A stretch of DNA of 60,157 bases. Origin: Isoptericola sp. BMS4 (lineage in GTDB: Bacteria; Actinomycetota; Actinomycetes; Actinomycetales; Cellulomonadaceae). The number at the start of each line of letters is the position of its first letter. Position 1 is the first letter of the stretch. The translations under genes were made by a program, and so were the position numbers. Shown piece by piece: positions 36,501-44,855 of this stretch. The stretch is from the NCBI RefSeq assembly GCF_011634835.1, contig NZ_SIRP01000001.1, positions 4,259,909-4,320,065 of the forward strand, read 5' to 3'. Below the pieces are notes generated by a model. That model saw only the letters and a list, made by a program, of their open reading frames with translations, had not been told where the DNA came from and made no database searches.

Positions 36501-37644
36501 CCCCGACGGCACGACCGTCCCGGTCCCCGCCGACGCGCCGGCCGGCGCCTACACGGTCGTCGGCACCGAGCCGGACGGCGGCAGCGCCTCCGGGGACGTC
36601 GAGGTCTACGCGCCGTCGCTCGAGGCGACGTCGCCGGTTCCCGCCGGGGGCCAGACGGGTGTGACGTCGTCCGGCTGGCTGCCGGAGTCCGAGGTGACGC
36701 TGCAGCTGACCGACTCCGACGGCAACGCCGCCGGTGACCTGGTCACGGTGACGACCGACGCGGACGGCGACGTCCCGGCGGGCACCGTGCTCGCCGTCCC
36801 CGCCGACATGCCGGCGGGGACGACCCTGACGGTCGTCGGCACGGACGCCGGCGGCGCCGAGGCGTCGGCCGACGTCGACGTGATCGCGGCGGGTGAGCCC
36901 GTGCTCGACGCGTCGTCGCCGGTGCCCGCGGGCGGCGAGACCACGGTCACGTCGTCGGGCTGGCCCGCCGACACCGAGGTCACGCTGCAGCTCACGGACG
37001 CCGAGGGCAACCCGGTGGGCGACCCCGTGACCGTGACCACCGACGGGGACGGCAACGTTCCCGCCGGCACCACGGTCCCGGTGCCCGAGGGAGCCGCCGC
37101 CGGCGTCTACACGCTGACGGGCGAGGACGGGGACGGCCGCACGGCCTCGGACGACCTCGAGGTGTACTCGCCGTCCCTGGAGGCGGAGTCCCCGGTGGAG
37201 CCGGGCGACTGCGCGGCCATCGCCTCCGGCGGCTGGGCCCCCGGTGCGGAGGTGACGCTCCGGATCACCGACGCCGACGGGAACCCGACCGGGGTCACGA
37301 CCACGGTCACCGCCGACGAGAACGGGGACCTCGCCGCCGACCTGTGCGCGCCGATCCCCGACGACCTCGCACCCGGCGACTACGTCATCGTGGGCGAGGA
37401 CGGCGACGGTGGCGCGGCGGACGCCCCGCTGACCGTGACCGCCGCGTCCGACGACGGCACGGGCGGGACCGGGACCGGCACCGGGACCGGCACGGGGACC
37501 GGGACCAGCACCGGCGGCGGTCAGCTGCCCGTCACGGGTGGTGACCTGTGGCTGGCGGGCATCCCCGTCGCGCTGTTCGTCCTGCTGCTCGGCACGACGA
37601 TGGTGGTCTCGGCCCGGCGACGGGTGGGCGCGGCGGACGAGTAG
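33493..37644 (+). CDS. C-terminal part of the split LPXTG surface protein with 12 Ig-like repeats
   Basis: 1383 residues if translated from the ATG at 33493, which overlaps the stop of the N-terminal fragment (ATGA). It completes the choice-of-anchor G domain (about 1-195), then carries 12 tandem repeats of about 91 residues and a Gly/Thr linker. The end is a sortase anchor: LPVTGG, a TM helix (AGIPVALFVLLLGTTMVVSA) and RRR. Alone it lacks a signal peptide, so export needs the frame to be restored or read through. The intact protein would be a wall-anchored stalk, perhaps an adhesin. The start at 33493 has only a weak ribosome site. Confidence 0.8.
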   Translation: MIAESVHDVMEEATNIVVGAIEGALASVTVHFVATLDEPLTGSSARATWDVNLMGEDLTDVTCESTGLGGAALCTTLTTAIGLVGPVVDQALVPVRDFVVGDAGQQVFDLLIRDIKTGAITVPIRQALEPFIELLAQVVSVQLNHQVTATCTTGDGAELPGSLEVSALSLGLVQSADAARLNFGNAGARIDACDLAAVTPTLEATSPEPAGGETEITSGGWPADTEVTLQLTDPDGNPAGDPVVVTTDADGNVPDGTTVPIPDGAAPGDYTVVGTDPDDNTAEAPLQVYAPTLEAATPVAPGDCSDITSGGWLPESDVTLQLTDADGNPVGDPVTVTIDADGNVPADTCVPVPDGTAPGDYTVVGTDGNGAEVTSPVEVVEAAAPVLDASSPVPAGGETTVTSSGWPGDTEVTLTLTDPDGNTVGDPVVVTTDADGNVPDGTTVPVPDGATPGDYTVTGEDPDGTTASDTIEVVEAGTTVLDASSPVPAGGETEIIASTGWAPDADVTLTLTDPDGNAVGDPVTVTADADGNLPDGTTIPVPEGTTPGDGFTVTGEDTEGNTASDAIEVYAPTLDAETPVAPGDCSVVTSGGWVPGSEVTLQLTDADGNAVGDPVTVTADADGNLPADTCVPVPDDAAPGDYTVVGTDDNGAEVTAPLEVSDAAVEPTLDASSPVPAGGETTITSSGWNPDSDVTLTLTDPDGNAVGDPVTVTTDGDGNVPDGTTIPVPEGTTPGDGYAVTGEDADGNTASDTIEVVAAGTTVLDASSPVPAGGETTVSSQGWPGDTEVTLMLTDPDGNTMGDPVVVTTDADGNVPDGTTIPVPDDAAPGDYTVTGEDPDGNAVSDTIEVYAPVLEAETPVAPGDESAITSGGWQPESEITLQLTDPDGNPVGDPVVVTTDADGNVPDGTTIAVPDDAAPGDYTVVGTDDNGAEVSAPLEVSDDVGAVEPTLDATSPVPAGGETTVTSSGWPADTEVTLQLTGPDGDAVGDPVTVTTDADGNVPDGTTVPVPADAPAGAYTVVGTEPDGGSASGDVEVYAPSLEATSPVPAGGQTGVTSSGWLPESEVTLQLTDSDGNAAGDLVTVTTDADGDVPAGTVLAVPADMPAGTTLTVVGTDAGGAEASADVDVIAAGEPVLDASSPVPAGGETTVTSSGWPADTEVTLQLTDAEGNPVGDPVTVTTDGDGNVPAGTTVPVPEGAAAGVYTLTGEDGDGRTASDDLEVYSPSLEAESPVEPGDCAAIASGGWAPGAEVTLRITDADGNPTGVTTTVTADENGDLAADLCAPIPDDLAPGDYVIVGEDGDGGAADAPLTVTAASDDGTGGTGTGTGTGTGTGTSTGGGQLPVTGGDLWLAGIPVALFVLLLGTTMVVSARRRVGAADE
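34090..37443 (+). repeat. Twelve tandem ~91-residue repeats (about 273 bp each)
   Basis: Each repeat runs like PTLEATSPVPAGGETTVTSS, then GW..(D/E)VTLQLTDPDGN, GDPVTVTTDADGNVP, GDYTVVGTD and a short linker. The acidic DGN/DADGN loops suggest calcium-binding Ig-like folds. Repeats 2, 5 and 12 form a variant with PGDC and (D/L)(T/L)C, positioned to make a disulfide; repeat 8 has the same frame of residues but lost both cysteines. Linkers and the variant recur about every three repeats, which suggests that a three-domain unit was duplicated. Confidence 0.93.
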
Positions 37645-37667
37645 TCGCCCGCTCCTCCCGAGCACGG

Positions 37668-37702
37668 GGAACGGCGGTCCGGGACACCCGGGCCGCCGTT
37701 CC
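37668..37702. terminator. Strong 16-bp hairpin after the surface-protein gene
   Basis: Arms 37668-37683 and 37687-37702 pair throughout (one G-U wobble) around a 3-nt loop ACA. It lies 24 bp after the surface-protein stop and about 75 bp before the reverse-strand Ppx/GppA stop, so it can act as a terminator for both. Confidence 0.7.
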
Positions 37703-37776
37703 TCGTCGTCGGGACCGGCGCGTGCCCGGTCGTGCCGACACCGGCCGGGGTCCGCGGCGGCCGGGACGACGGCGGC

Positions 37777-38703
37777 TCACATGCGGTCGAGGCGCTGCAG
37801 GATCGCGCCCTCGCGCAGGGCCCAGGGGCAGATCTCGACCTCCGCGACGTCCAGCGCCCGCATCGCCTCCTCCGCGACGATGCCGCCCGCGACGATCTGC
37901 AGCGCCCGGCCCGGGCCGATGCCCGGCAGCACCGTGCGGTCCCCCGACGACAGCCGGGCCAGCCGCGGCACCCAGTCCTCCAGGTGCTCGCGGCGCATCC
38001 GCCAGCGCCCCGTCGGCCCGAGCACGTCGCGCGGCATCCCGGCCAGCCGCGCCAGCGACCGGAACGTCTTCGAGGTCGCCACCACGTGGTCGGGCGCGGG
38101 CGCGTCCCGCACCGGGTCGACGGCGGCGCGCAGCACCTTGCGGGCGTGCTTGCGCGCGTGCTCGACGTCGTCCGGCAGCGGCGGGTCGGCGGCGTACAGC
38201 AGCTCGCGCGTCACCCGCCCCGCGCCGAGCGGCACCGACAGCGCCACGTCGGGCTCCTCGTCCACGCCCGTCGCGATCTCCAGCGAGCCGCCGCCGATGT
38301 CCAGGAGCAGCAGGCGCCCCGCGCCCCAGCCGTACCAGCGGCGCGCGGCGAGGAACGTCAGGCGGGCCTCGTCGTCGCCGCCCAGCACGGTGATCTCCAC
38401 GCCGGCCCGCTCCGCGAGCGTCGCCAGCACCTCCGGCCCGTTCGCCGCCTCCCGCAGCGCCGACGTCGCGAGCGCGAGCGTCCCGTCGGTGCCGTGCTCG
38501 CGGCCCACGGCGGCGGCGCTCGAGACCGCGTCGGCGAGCGCCGCGACGCCGTCCGGCGAGATGGACCCGTCAGGGCGCAGGTAGCGCATCAGCCGCACCG
38601 TCGACTTCTGCGACGCCTGCGGCACCGGGCGCGCCCCGTGCCGCGCCTCCATGACGAGCACGTGCACCGTGTTGGAGCCGATGTCGATCACGCCGAGCCG
38701 CAT
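37777..38703 (-). CDS. Ppx/GppA family phosphatase
   Basis: 308-residue ASKHA-fold enzyme of the exopolyphosphatase / pppGpp phosphohydrolase family, acting on polyphosphate or the stringent-response alarmone. The phosphate-1 motif is MRLGVIDIGSNTVHVLVMEA, and the second is LLLLDIGGGSLEIATG. The catalytic glutamate region is ALATSALREAANG. IVAGGIVAEEAM is the C-terminal block of the catalytic core. The protein lacks the extra HD and C-terminal domains of E. coli Ppx, as do the mycobacterial Ppx1/2 proteins, which are similar in length. Start ATG at 38701-38703. Confidence 0.92.
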   Translation of the reverse strand: MRLGVIDIGSNTVHVLVMEARHGARPVPQASQKSTVRLMRYLRPDGSISPDGVAALADAVSSAAAVGREHGTDGTLALATSALREAANGPEVLATLAERAGVEITVLGGDDEARLTFLAARRWYGWGAGRLLLLDIGGGSLEIATGVDEEPDVALSVPLGAGRVTRELLYAADPPLPDDVEHARKHARKVLRAAVDPVRDAPAPDHVVATSKTFRSLARLAGMPRDVLGPTGRWRMRREHLEDWVPRLARLSSGDRTVLPGIGPGRALQIVAGGIVAEEAMRALDVAEVEICPWALREGAILQRLDRM

Positions 38704-38782
38704 CCGGGCCTCCGTGGGTCGTTCCTGTCCGAGAGCGAGCAAGGATGGCACACCGGCCCCCGCCCGTCCCGGCCGTCGAGAC

Positions 38783-38820
38783 GACGACGGCGCCCTCCCG
38801 GGCAGGAGGGCGCCGTCGTC
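38783..38820. terminator. Perfect 16-bp hairpin downstream of the SHOCT gene
   Basis: GACGACGGCGCCCTCC (38783-38798) and GGAGGGCGCCGTCGTC (38805-38820) pair perfectly around a 6-nt loop. It lies 41 bp beyond the stop of the reverse-strand SHOCT gene and ahead of the Ppx/GppA start, where a terminator is expected. Confidence 0.75.
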
Positions 38821-38860
38821 GGGCACCGGGCGCGTCGCCCCGCTCAGCCGTGCCGTGGCG

Positions 38861-39241
38861 TCAGGAGAGCGCCTTCGCCTTCAGTCGCTCGAACTCCTCG
38901 GCGGAGATGGTGCCCGCGTCCAGGAGGGACTTCGCCGAGGCGATCTGGTCGGCCGGCGACGCCTGTGACGCGACCGACTGGATGTACGCGTCGGTGTCCG
39001 CCTTCGCGGTCTTCACGGCGGCCACCTGGCGCTCGGCCATCCCCCGGCCGCGGGCGATGAGGTACACCAGGGCCGTGAGCAGCGGGAGGAAGATCAGCAG
39101 CACGACCCACAGGGCCTTCCACCAGCCGTTGAGCTCCCGGTCCCGGAACAGGTCCGTGAGGATCTGGAACAGGACCATCAGGTAGGCCATGAACAGGAAG
39201 ATCCAGACGAGGAACCAGAAGAAGTCCCAGAAGCCGTCCAT
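38861..39241 (-). CDS. Membrane protein with SHOCT domain
   Basis: 126 residues. Two TM helices (about 5-32 and 42-64) form a phospholipase D N-terminal-like membrane segment, with a Trp/Phe-rich start FWDFFWFLVWIFLFMAYLMV. The C-terminal SHOCT domain (about 96-125) reads ADQIASAKSLLDAGTISAEE, then FERLKAKAL. SHOCT is a short oligomerisation module common in actinobacterial membrane proteins; function unknown. Start ATG at 39239-39241. Confidence 0.9.
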   Translation of the reverse strand: MDGFWDFFWFLVWIFLFMAYLMVLFQILTDLFRDRELNGWWKALWVVLLIFLPLLTALVYLIARGRGMAERQVAAVKTAKADTDAYIQSVASQASPADQIASAKSLLDAGTISAEEFERLKAKALS

Positions 39242-39424
39242 GTCGGCGTCCTTCCGTGCGCGGGTCAGAGTCCGCGGGTCCGGCCCGGACCGGTACTCCG
39301 CGATTCGGACGTTAGCCCCACAGAGCCGGACGCGCGCGTCGAAAACGGGGTGATCTGGGTTCCGCGCGCCGAACCGGTCAGTCGGTACGAATCGCGGCGA
39401 AGGGTGCGGCGCGACGGGACGGCG

Positions 39425-40858
39425 TCAGCGGACGACGGGGCGCGCGGCCCCCGACACCAGCTCCTGGGCTCCCGCGACGACGGCGGCCTCGTCCGCGCGC
39501 GCCTGGGCCAGCGCCTCCGCGCGCACCGCGACGATCTGCTCGTGCAGGGCCGAGTGCGCGCGCCGGCGCACGCCGCGCGCGATCGCGTCGAGGTCCGCCT
39601 CGTCCGGCTCCTGCCCCCGCGGGGCCAGCTCCGCCGCGAGCCGCGCGCGGGCCGCCTCCACCTCGGCGCGGACGCGCACCTCGGCCTCGTCCAGGAGCGC
39701 GACGACGGCCGCGTCCGCGGCCCGGCCCAGCCGGGTCTCCTCGAAGGCCGCCACGGCGCGGGCCACGATGTCGCGGGCCTCGTCCACGCCCGCCACGGCC
39801 GCCGGGGCGTGGGCCTTGAGCGTGCCCAGGTCGTACAGCAGCACGCCCTCGACGTCGGCCACGCGGGGGTCGACGTCGCGGTGCAGCGCCAGGTCCAGCA
39901 CGACCAGCGGGCGCGGCTCCGGCTCGTCCCCGGCCGCCGCCGCGGCCCGCTCGCGGGCGCGCACCACGGCCGCCGCGTCCAGCACGTACTCCAGGGACGC
40001 CTCGGGGGCGCGCCCCGCCGCGTCCGGGCCGGCGTCGGCCGCACCCGCCGGGTCGGTCGCCGCGCGGCCGCGCGCGCCGGAGCAGGACACCACGACGTCC
40101 GCGTCCGCGAGCGCCGCCATCAGCGCGCCCGGCCCGTCGGCGACCGCCTCGACGCCGTGCGACGCGGCGAACGACTCCGCGCGGCCGGACCGCGAGTAGA
40201 CCCGCACGTCGGCGCACCCGCGGGCGCGCAGCGCGGCCACGGAGGCCCCCGCGTACGATCCGGTGCCGATGAGGACGACCCGCGCGTCGCGCCATGCCGG
40301 GCCGGCGGGCGCGGCGAGCTCGCGCTCGGCGAGGTCGAGGCCGAGCGCCACCACCGAGCGGCCCGCGGCGCCCAGCGCCGTGCGGGTGCCGACCTGCTTG
40401 GAGGTGCGCGACGCCGTCTGGAACAGCAGCTCGAGCGTCTTGGATGTGGTGCCGTCCTCGCGCGCCTCCGCCAGGGACCGCTTCACCTGGCCGGCGATCT
40501 CGCGCTCCCCCACGACCATCGAGTCCAGCCCGGCGGCGACGGCGAACAGGTGCTCGGTGACCTCCGGGCCCGTGCGTACCGTGAACGACCCGGCGGCGGT
40601 CTCGGTGCTCACGCCGGAGCTGCCGGCGACGAGCGCCGCGACGTGCGCGGTCGCGTGCCGCACGCCGTCGCCGTCCAGGGGCGCGTCGACGTCCAGGTAG
40701 AGCTCGAAGCGGTTGCACGTCGAGATGACGACGGAGCCCTGCACGGGGCCGCAGGAGCCCACGACGGTGCGCCCCACGGACGCCGAGCCGGTGGACAGCC
40801 GTTCGAGGGCGTCGAGGTCCAGCTCGCGGTGGGAAGCGGTGAGGGAGATCAGAACCAC
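39425..40858 (-). CDS. hemA: Glutamyl-tRNA reductase
   Basis: First committed enzyme of C5 heme biosynthesis: NADPH-dependent reduction of glutamyl-tRNA to glutamate-1-semialdehyde. 477 residues. The catalytic cysteine is Cys48 in [14 protein letters not shown]. Further conserved blocks are [20 protein letters not shown], then QVKRSLAEA, and the NADPH-binding [17 protein letters not shown]. The C-terminal dimerisation helix is long and Ala/Arg-rich. Start ATG at 40856-40858. It is divergent from hemE with only 49 bp between the start codons, so the promoters of the two heme units share that gap. Confidence 0.97.
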   Translation of the reverse strand: MVLISLTASHRELDLDALERLSTGSASVGRTVVGSCGPVQGSVVISTCNRFELYLDVDAPLDGDGVRHATAHVAALVAGSSGVSTETAAGSFTVRTGPEVTEHLFAVAAGLDSMVVGEREIAGQVKRSLAEAREDGTTSKTLELLFQTASRTSKQVGTRTALGAAGRSVVALGLDLAERELAAPAGPAWRDARVVLIGTGSYAGASVAALRARGCADVRVYSRSGRAESFAASHGVEAVADGPGALMAALADADVVVSCSGARGRAATDPAGAADAGPDAAGRAPEASLEYVLDAAAVVRARERAAAAAGDEPEPRPLVVLDLALHRDVDPRVADVEGVLLYDLGTLKAHAPAAVAGVDEARDIVARAVAAFEETRLGRAADAAVVALLDEAEVRVRAEVEAARARLAAELAPRGQEPDEADLDAIARGVRRRAHSALHEQIVAVRAEALAQARADEAAVVAGAQELVSGAARPVVR

Positions 40859-40907
40859 AGTGCTCCCACTTTATGGGCGGCCGCCCCGGGAGGCAGAATC
40901 GTCAACC
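40859..40907. promoter_or_regulatory. 49-bp divergent hemA/hemE promoter region
   Basis: The whole space between the hemA and hemE start codons. It contains a short AT-rich segment (CACTTTATGG) and is too short for two independent full promoters and leaders, so transcripts are likely overlapping or leaderless, at least on one side. No dyad operator is evident. Confidence 0.5.
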
Positions 40908-42089
40908 GTGACATCGCCCACGGTCCCCGCACCGACGACGCCCCTGCCCGCCGACCACCCGCTCGTCGACGGGCGGACGTCCACCACGCCGCTCGTGCGG
41001 GCACTGCGCGGCGACCGCCCCGACGACGGCACCACGCCCGTGTGGTTCATGCGCCAGGCCGGCCGCTCCCTGCCCGAGTACCGGGAGGCGCGCGCCGGCA
41101 CCGCGATGCTCGACGCCTGCCTCACGCCGCCGCTCGCGGCGGAGATCACCCTGCAGCCGGTGCGGCGGCACCAGGTGGACGCCGCCGTCTTCTTCAGCGA
41201 CATCGTGATCCCGCTGCGCCTCGCGGGCGTCGACGTGGAGATCAAGCCCGGGGTCGGGCCCGTCATGGACCGCCCGTACCGCACCGCGGAGGACGTCGCC
41301 CGGCTGACGGAGCACACCCTGGACGACGACGCCCTCGCGCCGATCGCCGAGGCCGTGCGGCTCACCGTCGCCGAGCTGTCCGCCGAGCACCGGTACGCGG
41401 GCCGTCCGGGCCCCGAGACCGACGGGAGCGTGCCGCTCGTCGGGTTCGGCGGCGCCCCGTTCACGCTCGCCGCCTACCTGGTGGAGGGTCGCCCGTCGCG
41501 CGACCACCTCGCCGCCCGCACCCTCATGCACGCCGACCCGGAGACGTGGGCCCGCCTCACCGCGTGGACCGCCGACCTCACCGGCCGGTTCCTGCGCGCG
41601 CAGGTGCTCGCCGGCGCGTCCGCCGTCCAGCTGTTCGACTCCTGGGCGGGCTCCCTGTCGCTGGCCGACTACCTGGCGCACGTCGCGCCGTCGTCCACCC
41701 GCGCGCTGGCCCACGTCGCCGACCTGCGCGTGCCGGGTACGGACGAAGGCGTGCCCGGGATCCACTTCGGCACCGGCACCGGGCACCTGCTTCCGGCCAT
41801 GCGGGACGTGCTGCGCACCGCCGGGATCACGCACCCGACCGTCGGCGTCGACTACCGCACCCCGCTCGACGAGGCCACCGCGCTGCTCGGCGGCGACGTC
41901 CCGGTGCAGGGCAACGTCGACCCGGCCCTCCTCGGGGCGGGATGGCCGGCGCTGGAGGCGCACGTGCGCGACGTCGTCGCGCGCGGGAAGGGCGCGCCCG
42001 GTCACGTCGTGAACCTGGGCCACGGCGTCCCGCCCGAGACCGACCCGACCGTCCTGACCCGCGTCGTCGAGCTGGTGCACGCGTTGTGA
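40908..42089 (+). CDS. hemE: Uroporphyrinogen decarboxylase
   Basis: 393-residue cytosolic enzyme converting uroporphyrinogen III to coproporphyrinogen III. The N-terminal signature WFMRQAGRSLPEYREAR has Ser where many homologues have Tyr. The catalytic aspartate is in AAVFFSDIVIPLRLAGVDVE. GFGGAPFTLAAYLVEG, VPVQGNVDPALL and GHVVNLGHGVPPETDP are the other UroD blocks. The start is GTG at 40908; the open frame upstream is antisense to hemA. The stop overlaps the oxidase gene start by 4 bp. Confidence 0.96.
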   Translation: MTSPTVPAPTTPLPADHPLVDGRTSTTPLVRALRGDRPDDGTTPVWFMRQAGRSLPEYREARAGTAMLDACLTPPLAAEITLQPVRRHQVDAAVFFSDIVIPLRLAGVDVEIKPGVGPVMDRPYRTAEDVARLTEHTLDDDALAPIAEAVRLTVAELSAEHRYAGRPGPETDGSVPLVGFGGAPFTLAAYLVEGRPSRDHLAARTLMHADPETWARLTAWTADLTGRFLRAQVLAGASAVQLFDSWAGSLSLADYLAHVAPSSTRALAHVADLRVPGTDEGVPGIHFGTGTGHLLPAMRDVLRTAGITHPTVGVDYRTPLDEATALLGGDVPVQGNVDPALLGAGWPALEAHVRDVVARGKGAPGHVVNLGHGVPPETDPTVLTRVVELVHAL

Positions 42090-43591
42090 CCACCGGCTCG
42101 GGCCTCCCCCCGCTCGGCGCGCCCGACACCGGGCCGCGCCCGCGAGCGGCCGAGCGCGTCGACGCCGTCGTCGTCGGGGGCGGCATCGGCGGGCTCGTGG
42201 CCGCCCGGACCCTGGCCCACCAGGGCCTGCAGGTCGTGGTCCTCGAGGCCGCCGACCGGGTGGGCGGGCCGGTGCGCGGCGGCGCCTTCGAGACGCTGCC
42301 GCGGCTGCGCCTCGACCTGGGCGCGGAGTCGTTCGCCGCGCGCGGCACCGCGGTGACCGACCTGGCCGCGGAGCTCGGGCTCGACGTCGTGGCCCCCGCC
42401 CCGCTCGCCGCCTGGGGGTACGCCGCCGGGCGGGCGTTCCCGCTGCCGGCGGGCGGGGTGCTCGGCATCCCGTCCGTGCCGTGGGCGCCCGACGTGCGCC
42501 GCGCGATCGGCTGGCCGGGCGTGGCCCGCGCCGCCCTGGACCGGATACTCCCCCGCACGGTCGCCGACACCACCGACCTCGGGACCTTCGTGCGCTCGCG
42601 GCTCGGCCGGCGGGTCGCGGAGCGCCTCGTGGGGCCGGTCGCCTCGGGCGTCCACTCCGCACCCCTCGACCGCCTCGACGTGGCCGCCGTCGCCCCCGGC
42701 GTCCTCGACGCCTTCGCCCGGACGGCGTCGCTGTCGCGCGCGGTCGGCGAGCTGCGCGCCGCCGCCCCCGCCGGCTCCGCCGTCCGCGGCATCGACGGCG
42801 GCGTGCACGCCCTCGTGGAGGCCCTCACCGGGGAGATCGCCGCGAGCGCCGAGGAGTTCGCGGACACCCCCCGCACGGACGCCACGGGCCCCATCCACGC
42901 CGCCGTCCGGGTCGGGCAGCGGGTCGAGGACGTGGCCCGGGACGACGCCGGCTGGCGGGTGCGGACCGCGGCGGGTGCCGTCGTGACGGCGCCGCGGCTG
43001 GTGGTGACCACCCCCGCCGTCGCGCCCCTGGTCGCGCCGTGGCTGGAGCCGGGCGACGACGACGCCGTCGCGGCGCCGTCCCCGGAGCGGGGCGCCGACA
43101 TCCGGCTCGTCACGCTGCTGCTGGACGCCCCCGAGCTCGACGCCGCGCCCCGCGGGTCGGGGATGCTCGTCGCGCCGGGCGCCGCCGGTCCCGGCGGGAC
43201 GCCGGTGCGCGCCAAGGCCCTCACGCACGCCACCGCGAAGTGGCCCTGGCTGGCCGACCGGGTGCGCGCCGCCGCGGGCGAAGGCGTGCACGTGGTGCGC
43301 CTGTCGTACGGGCGGACCGGCGAGGCGACCGAGCCCCCGACGGCGGACGAGGCGGCGCGCGACGCGTCGGCGCTGCTCGGCGTCGACGTCGCCGACCGCG
43401 TCCGCGACCACCTGCTCCAGCGGTGGGACGGCGCGCTCCCCCCGCCGACGCCGGCCTACCGCGCGCAGGTCGCCGGCTTCGCCGCGGCCGTCGAGCGCAC
43501 CCCGGGGCTCGCCGTCACCGGCGGCTGGGTCGCGGGCACCGGCCTGGCGGCGATCGTCGGGCACGCGCAGGCGGCCGTCGCCGACCTCTGA
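42086..43591 (+). CDS. hemY: HemY-type coproporphyrinogen III / protoporphyrinogen oxidase
   Basis: 501-residue FAD enzyme. The dinucleotide-binding motif is AVVVGGGIGGLVAARTLAHQ (about residues 29-48), followed by VVLEAADRVGGPVRGGAFET. GSAVRGIDGGVHALVEAL and the C-terminal VTGGWVAGTGLAAIVGHAQA are typical of the HemY/HemG2 family. In actinobacteria the enzyme makes coproporphyrin III for the coproporphyrin-dependent branch; the partner genes hemH and hemQ are not in the window. Start GTG at 42086 overlaps the hemE stop (GTGA), indicating coupling with the preceding step. Confidence 0.92.
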   Translation: MTTGSGLPPLGAPDTGPRPRAAERVDAVVVGGGIGGLVAARTLAHQGLQVVVLEAADRVGGPVRGGAFETLPRLRLDLGAESFAARGTAVTDLAAELGLDVVAPAPLAAWGYAAGRAFPLPAGGVLGIPSVPWAPDVRRAIGWPGVARAALDRILPRTVADTTDLGTFVRSRLGRRVAERLVGPVASGVHSAPLDRLDVAAVAPGVLDAFARTASLSRAVGELRAAAPAGSAVRGIDGGVHALVEALTGEIAASAEEFADTPRTDATGPIHAAVRVGQRVEDVARDDAGWRVRTAAGAVVTAPRLVVTTPAVAPLVAPWLEPGDDDAVAAPSPERGADIRLVTLLLDAPELDAAPRGSGMLVAPGAAGPGGTPVRAKALTHATAKWPWLADRVRAAAGEGVHVVRLSYGRTGEATEPPTADEAARDASALLGVDVADRVRDHLLQRWDGALPPPTPAYRAQVAGFAAAVERTPGLAVTGGWVAGTGLAAIVGHAQAAVADL

Positions 43592-43593
43592 CG

Positions 43594-43658
43594 GTGCCGA
43601 CGTAGCGCTCGCTCCCCCTTGCGGTGCCGGGAACGGGGAGAAACCGCTACGTCGGCAC
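43594..43658 (+). terminator. 14-bp inverted repeat after hemY
   Basis: GTGCCGACGTAGCG (43594-43607) pairs perfectly with CGCTACGTCGGCAC (43645-43658). The 37-nt interior also contains complementary CTCCCC/GGGGAG. It begins 2 bp after the hemY stop and precedes the hemC start by about 96 bp, so it probably separates the two heme transcription units. Confidence 0.55.
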
Positions 43659-43754
43659 GGAGTGTCATGACAGCGTGACAGCAACCGTGTGAGATCGGGC
43701 GCCCGTAGGCACGCGGGTTGTCCACGGGGCGCCCTGCTGCGCGACACTGGACCG

Positions 43755-44855
43755 GTGAGCATCCCCACGACGCCCGACCTCGCACCGCTGCGCCTGGGCA
43801 CCCGTGCCAGCGCGCTCGCCACCACGCAGTCGGGTCTGGTGGCCCGGCGGCTGGAGGAGCTGCTGGACCGGCCGGTGGAGCTCGTGACGATCCGCACCCA
43901 GGGAGACGCGGACCGCACGTCGCCGCTGTCCTCCATGGGCGGCACGGGCGTGTTCGTCGCGGCGCTGCGCGAGGCCCTGCTCGACGGCCGCTGCGACGTC
44001 GCCGTGCACTCGCTCAAGGACCTGCCGACGGCGCAGCCTGGATCCCTGGCCTACGTCACGCCGGAGCGCGAGGACCCCCGCGACGCCCTGTGCGCGCGCG
44101 ACGGCCTCACCCTGGCCGGGCTGCCGCGCTCGGCCCGCGTCGGCACGGGCTCGCCGCGCCGCGCCGCGCAGCTGCAGGCCGCCCGGCCGGACCTCGACAT
44201 CGTGGACATCCGCGGCAACGTCGGCACGCGGCTGGCGCGCGCGCTCGGCGACGACGCCGACCTGCACGCCGTGGTCCTCGCCTGCGCCGGGCTCGCCCGC
44301 CTGGGGAAGACGGACGTCGTCTCCGAGGCCCTCGACCCGGCCGTCGTCGCCCCGGCCCCCGGGCAGGGCGCCCTCGCGGTCGAGGCGCGCGCAGCGGACC
44401 TCACCCCCGGGTCGGAGCTCGCCGAGGCGTTCACCGCCCTCGACCACCGGCCGACGCGGCTTGCCGTCCTCGCCGAGCGGGCCGTCCTCGCCCGGCTGGA
44501 GGCGGGCTGCGCGGCGCCCGTGGGCGCGCACGCCCGGGTGGACGCGGGCGAGCTGGCGCTCACCGCCGTCGTGGCCCGCGTCGACGGTACGGAGCAGCTG
44601 CGGCACACGGCGACGGCGTCGCTCGACGGCGACCTCGCCGCGCAGGACGCCGCCGCGACCGGGCTCGGCGTGCGCGTCGCGGAGGCGCTGCTCGCCGACG
44701 GCGCGCACCGGCTCGCGCCGCTCACGCTCGGCGCCGGCGCACCCGGCGACGTGCCCGCCGGCGCGGGCGACGACATGACCGACGACGTGGCCGCCCGCGC
44801 CGACGTCGCGCCCCTGCACACCCCCACCGGCACCGACGACCCGGAGGGCGCGTGA
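43755..44855 (+). CDS. hemC: Porphobilinogen deaminase (hydroxymethylbilane synthase)
   Basis: 366-residue cytosolic enzyme that condenses four porphobilinogens. The N-terminal [19 protein letters not shown], the catalytic Asp89 in [12 protein letters not shown] and the cofactor-attachment Cys252 in [14 protein letters not shown] are all present. [11 protein letters not shown] carries substrate-binding arginines. About 40 residues after the core ([20 protein letters not shown] onward) are an acidic, probably disordered extension. Start GTG at 43755; the upstream part of the frame lacks a ribosome site. The stop overlaps the hemD start by 4 bp. Confidence 0.96.
   Translation: MSIPTTPDLAPLRLGTRASALATTQSGLVARRLEELLDRPVELVTIRTQGDADRTSPLSSMGGTGVFVAALREALLDGRCDVAVHSLKDLPTAQPGSLAYVTPEREDPRDALCARDGLTLAGLPRSARVGTGSPRRAAQLQAARPDLDIVDIRGNVGTRLARALGDDADLHAVVLACAGLARLGKTDVVSEALDPAVVAPAPGQGALAVEARAADLTPGSELAEAFTALDHRPTRLAVLAERAVLARLEAGCAAPVGAHARVDAGELALTAVVARVDGTEQLRHTATASLDGDLAAQDAAATGLGVRVAEALLADGAHRLAPLTLGAGAPGDVPAGAGDDMTDDVAARADVAPLHTPTGTDDPEGA

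Noticed and set aside
33427-37665. A 1412-codon reverse open frame antisense to the surface-protein repeats
   Set aside because: It is a by-product of the GC-rich repeats. It has no domain, signal or ribosome site, and its repeated composition mirrors the forward repeats.
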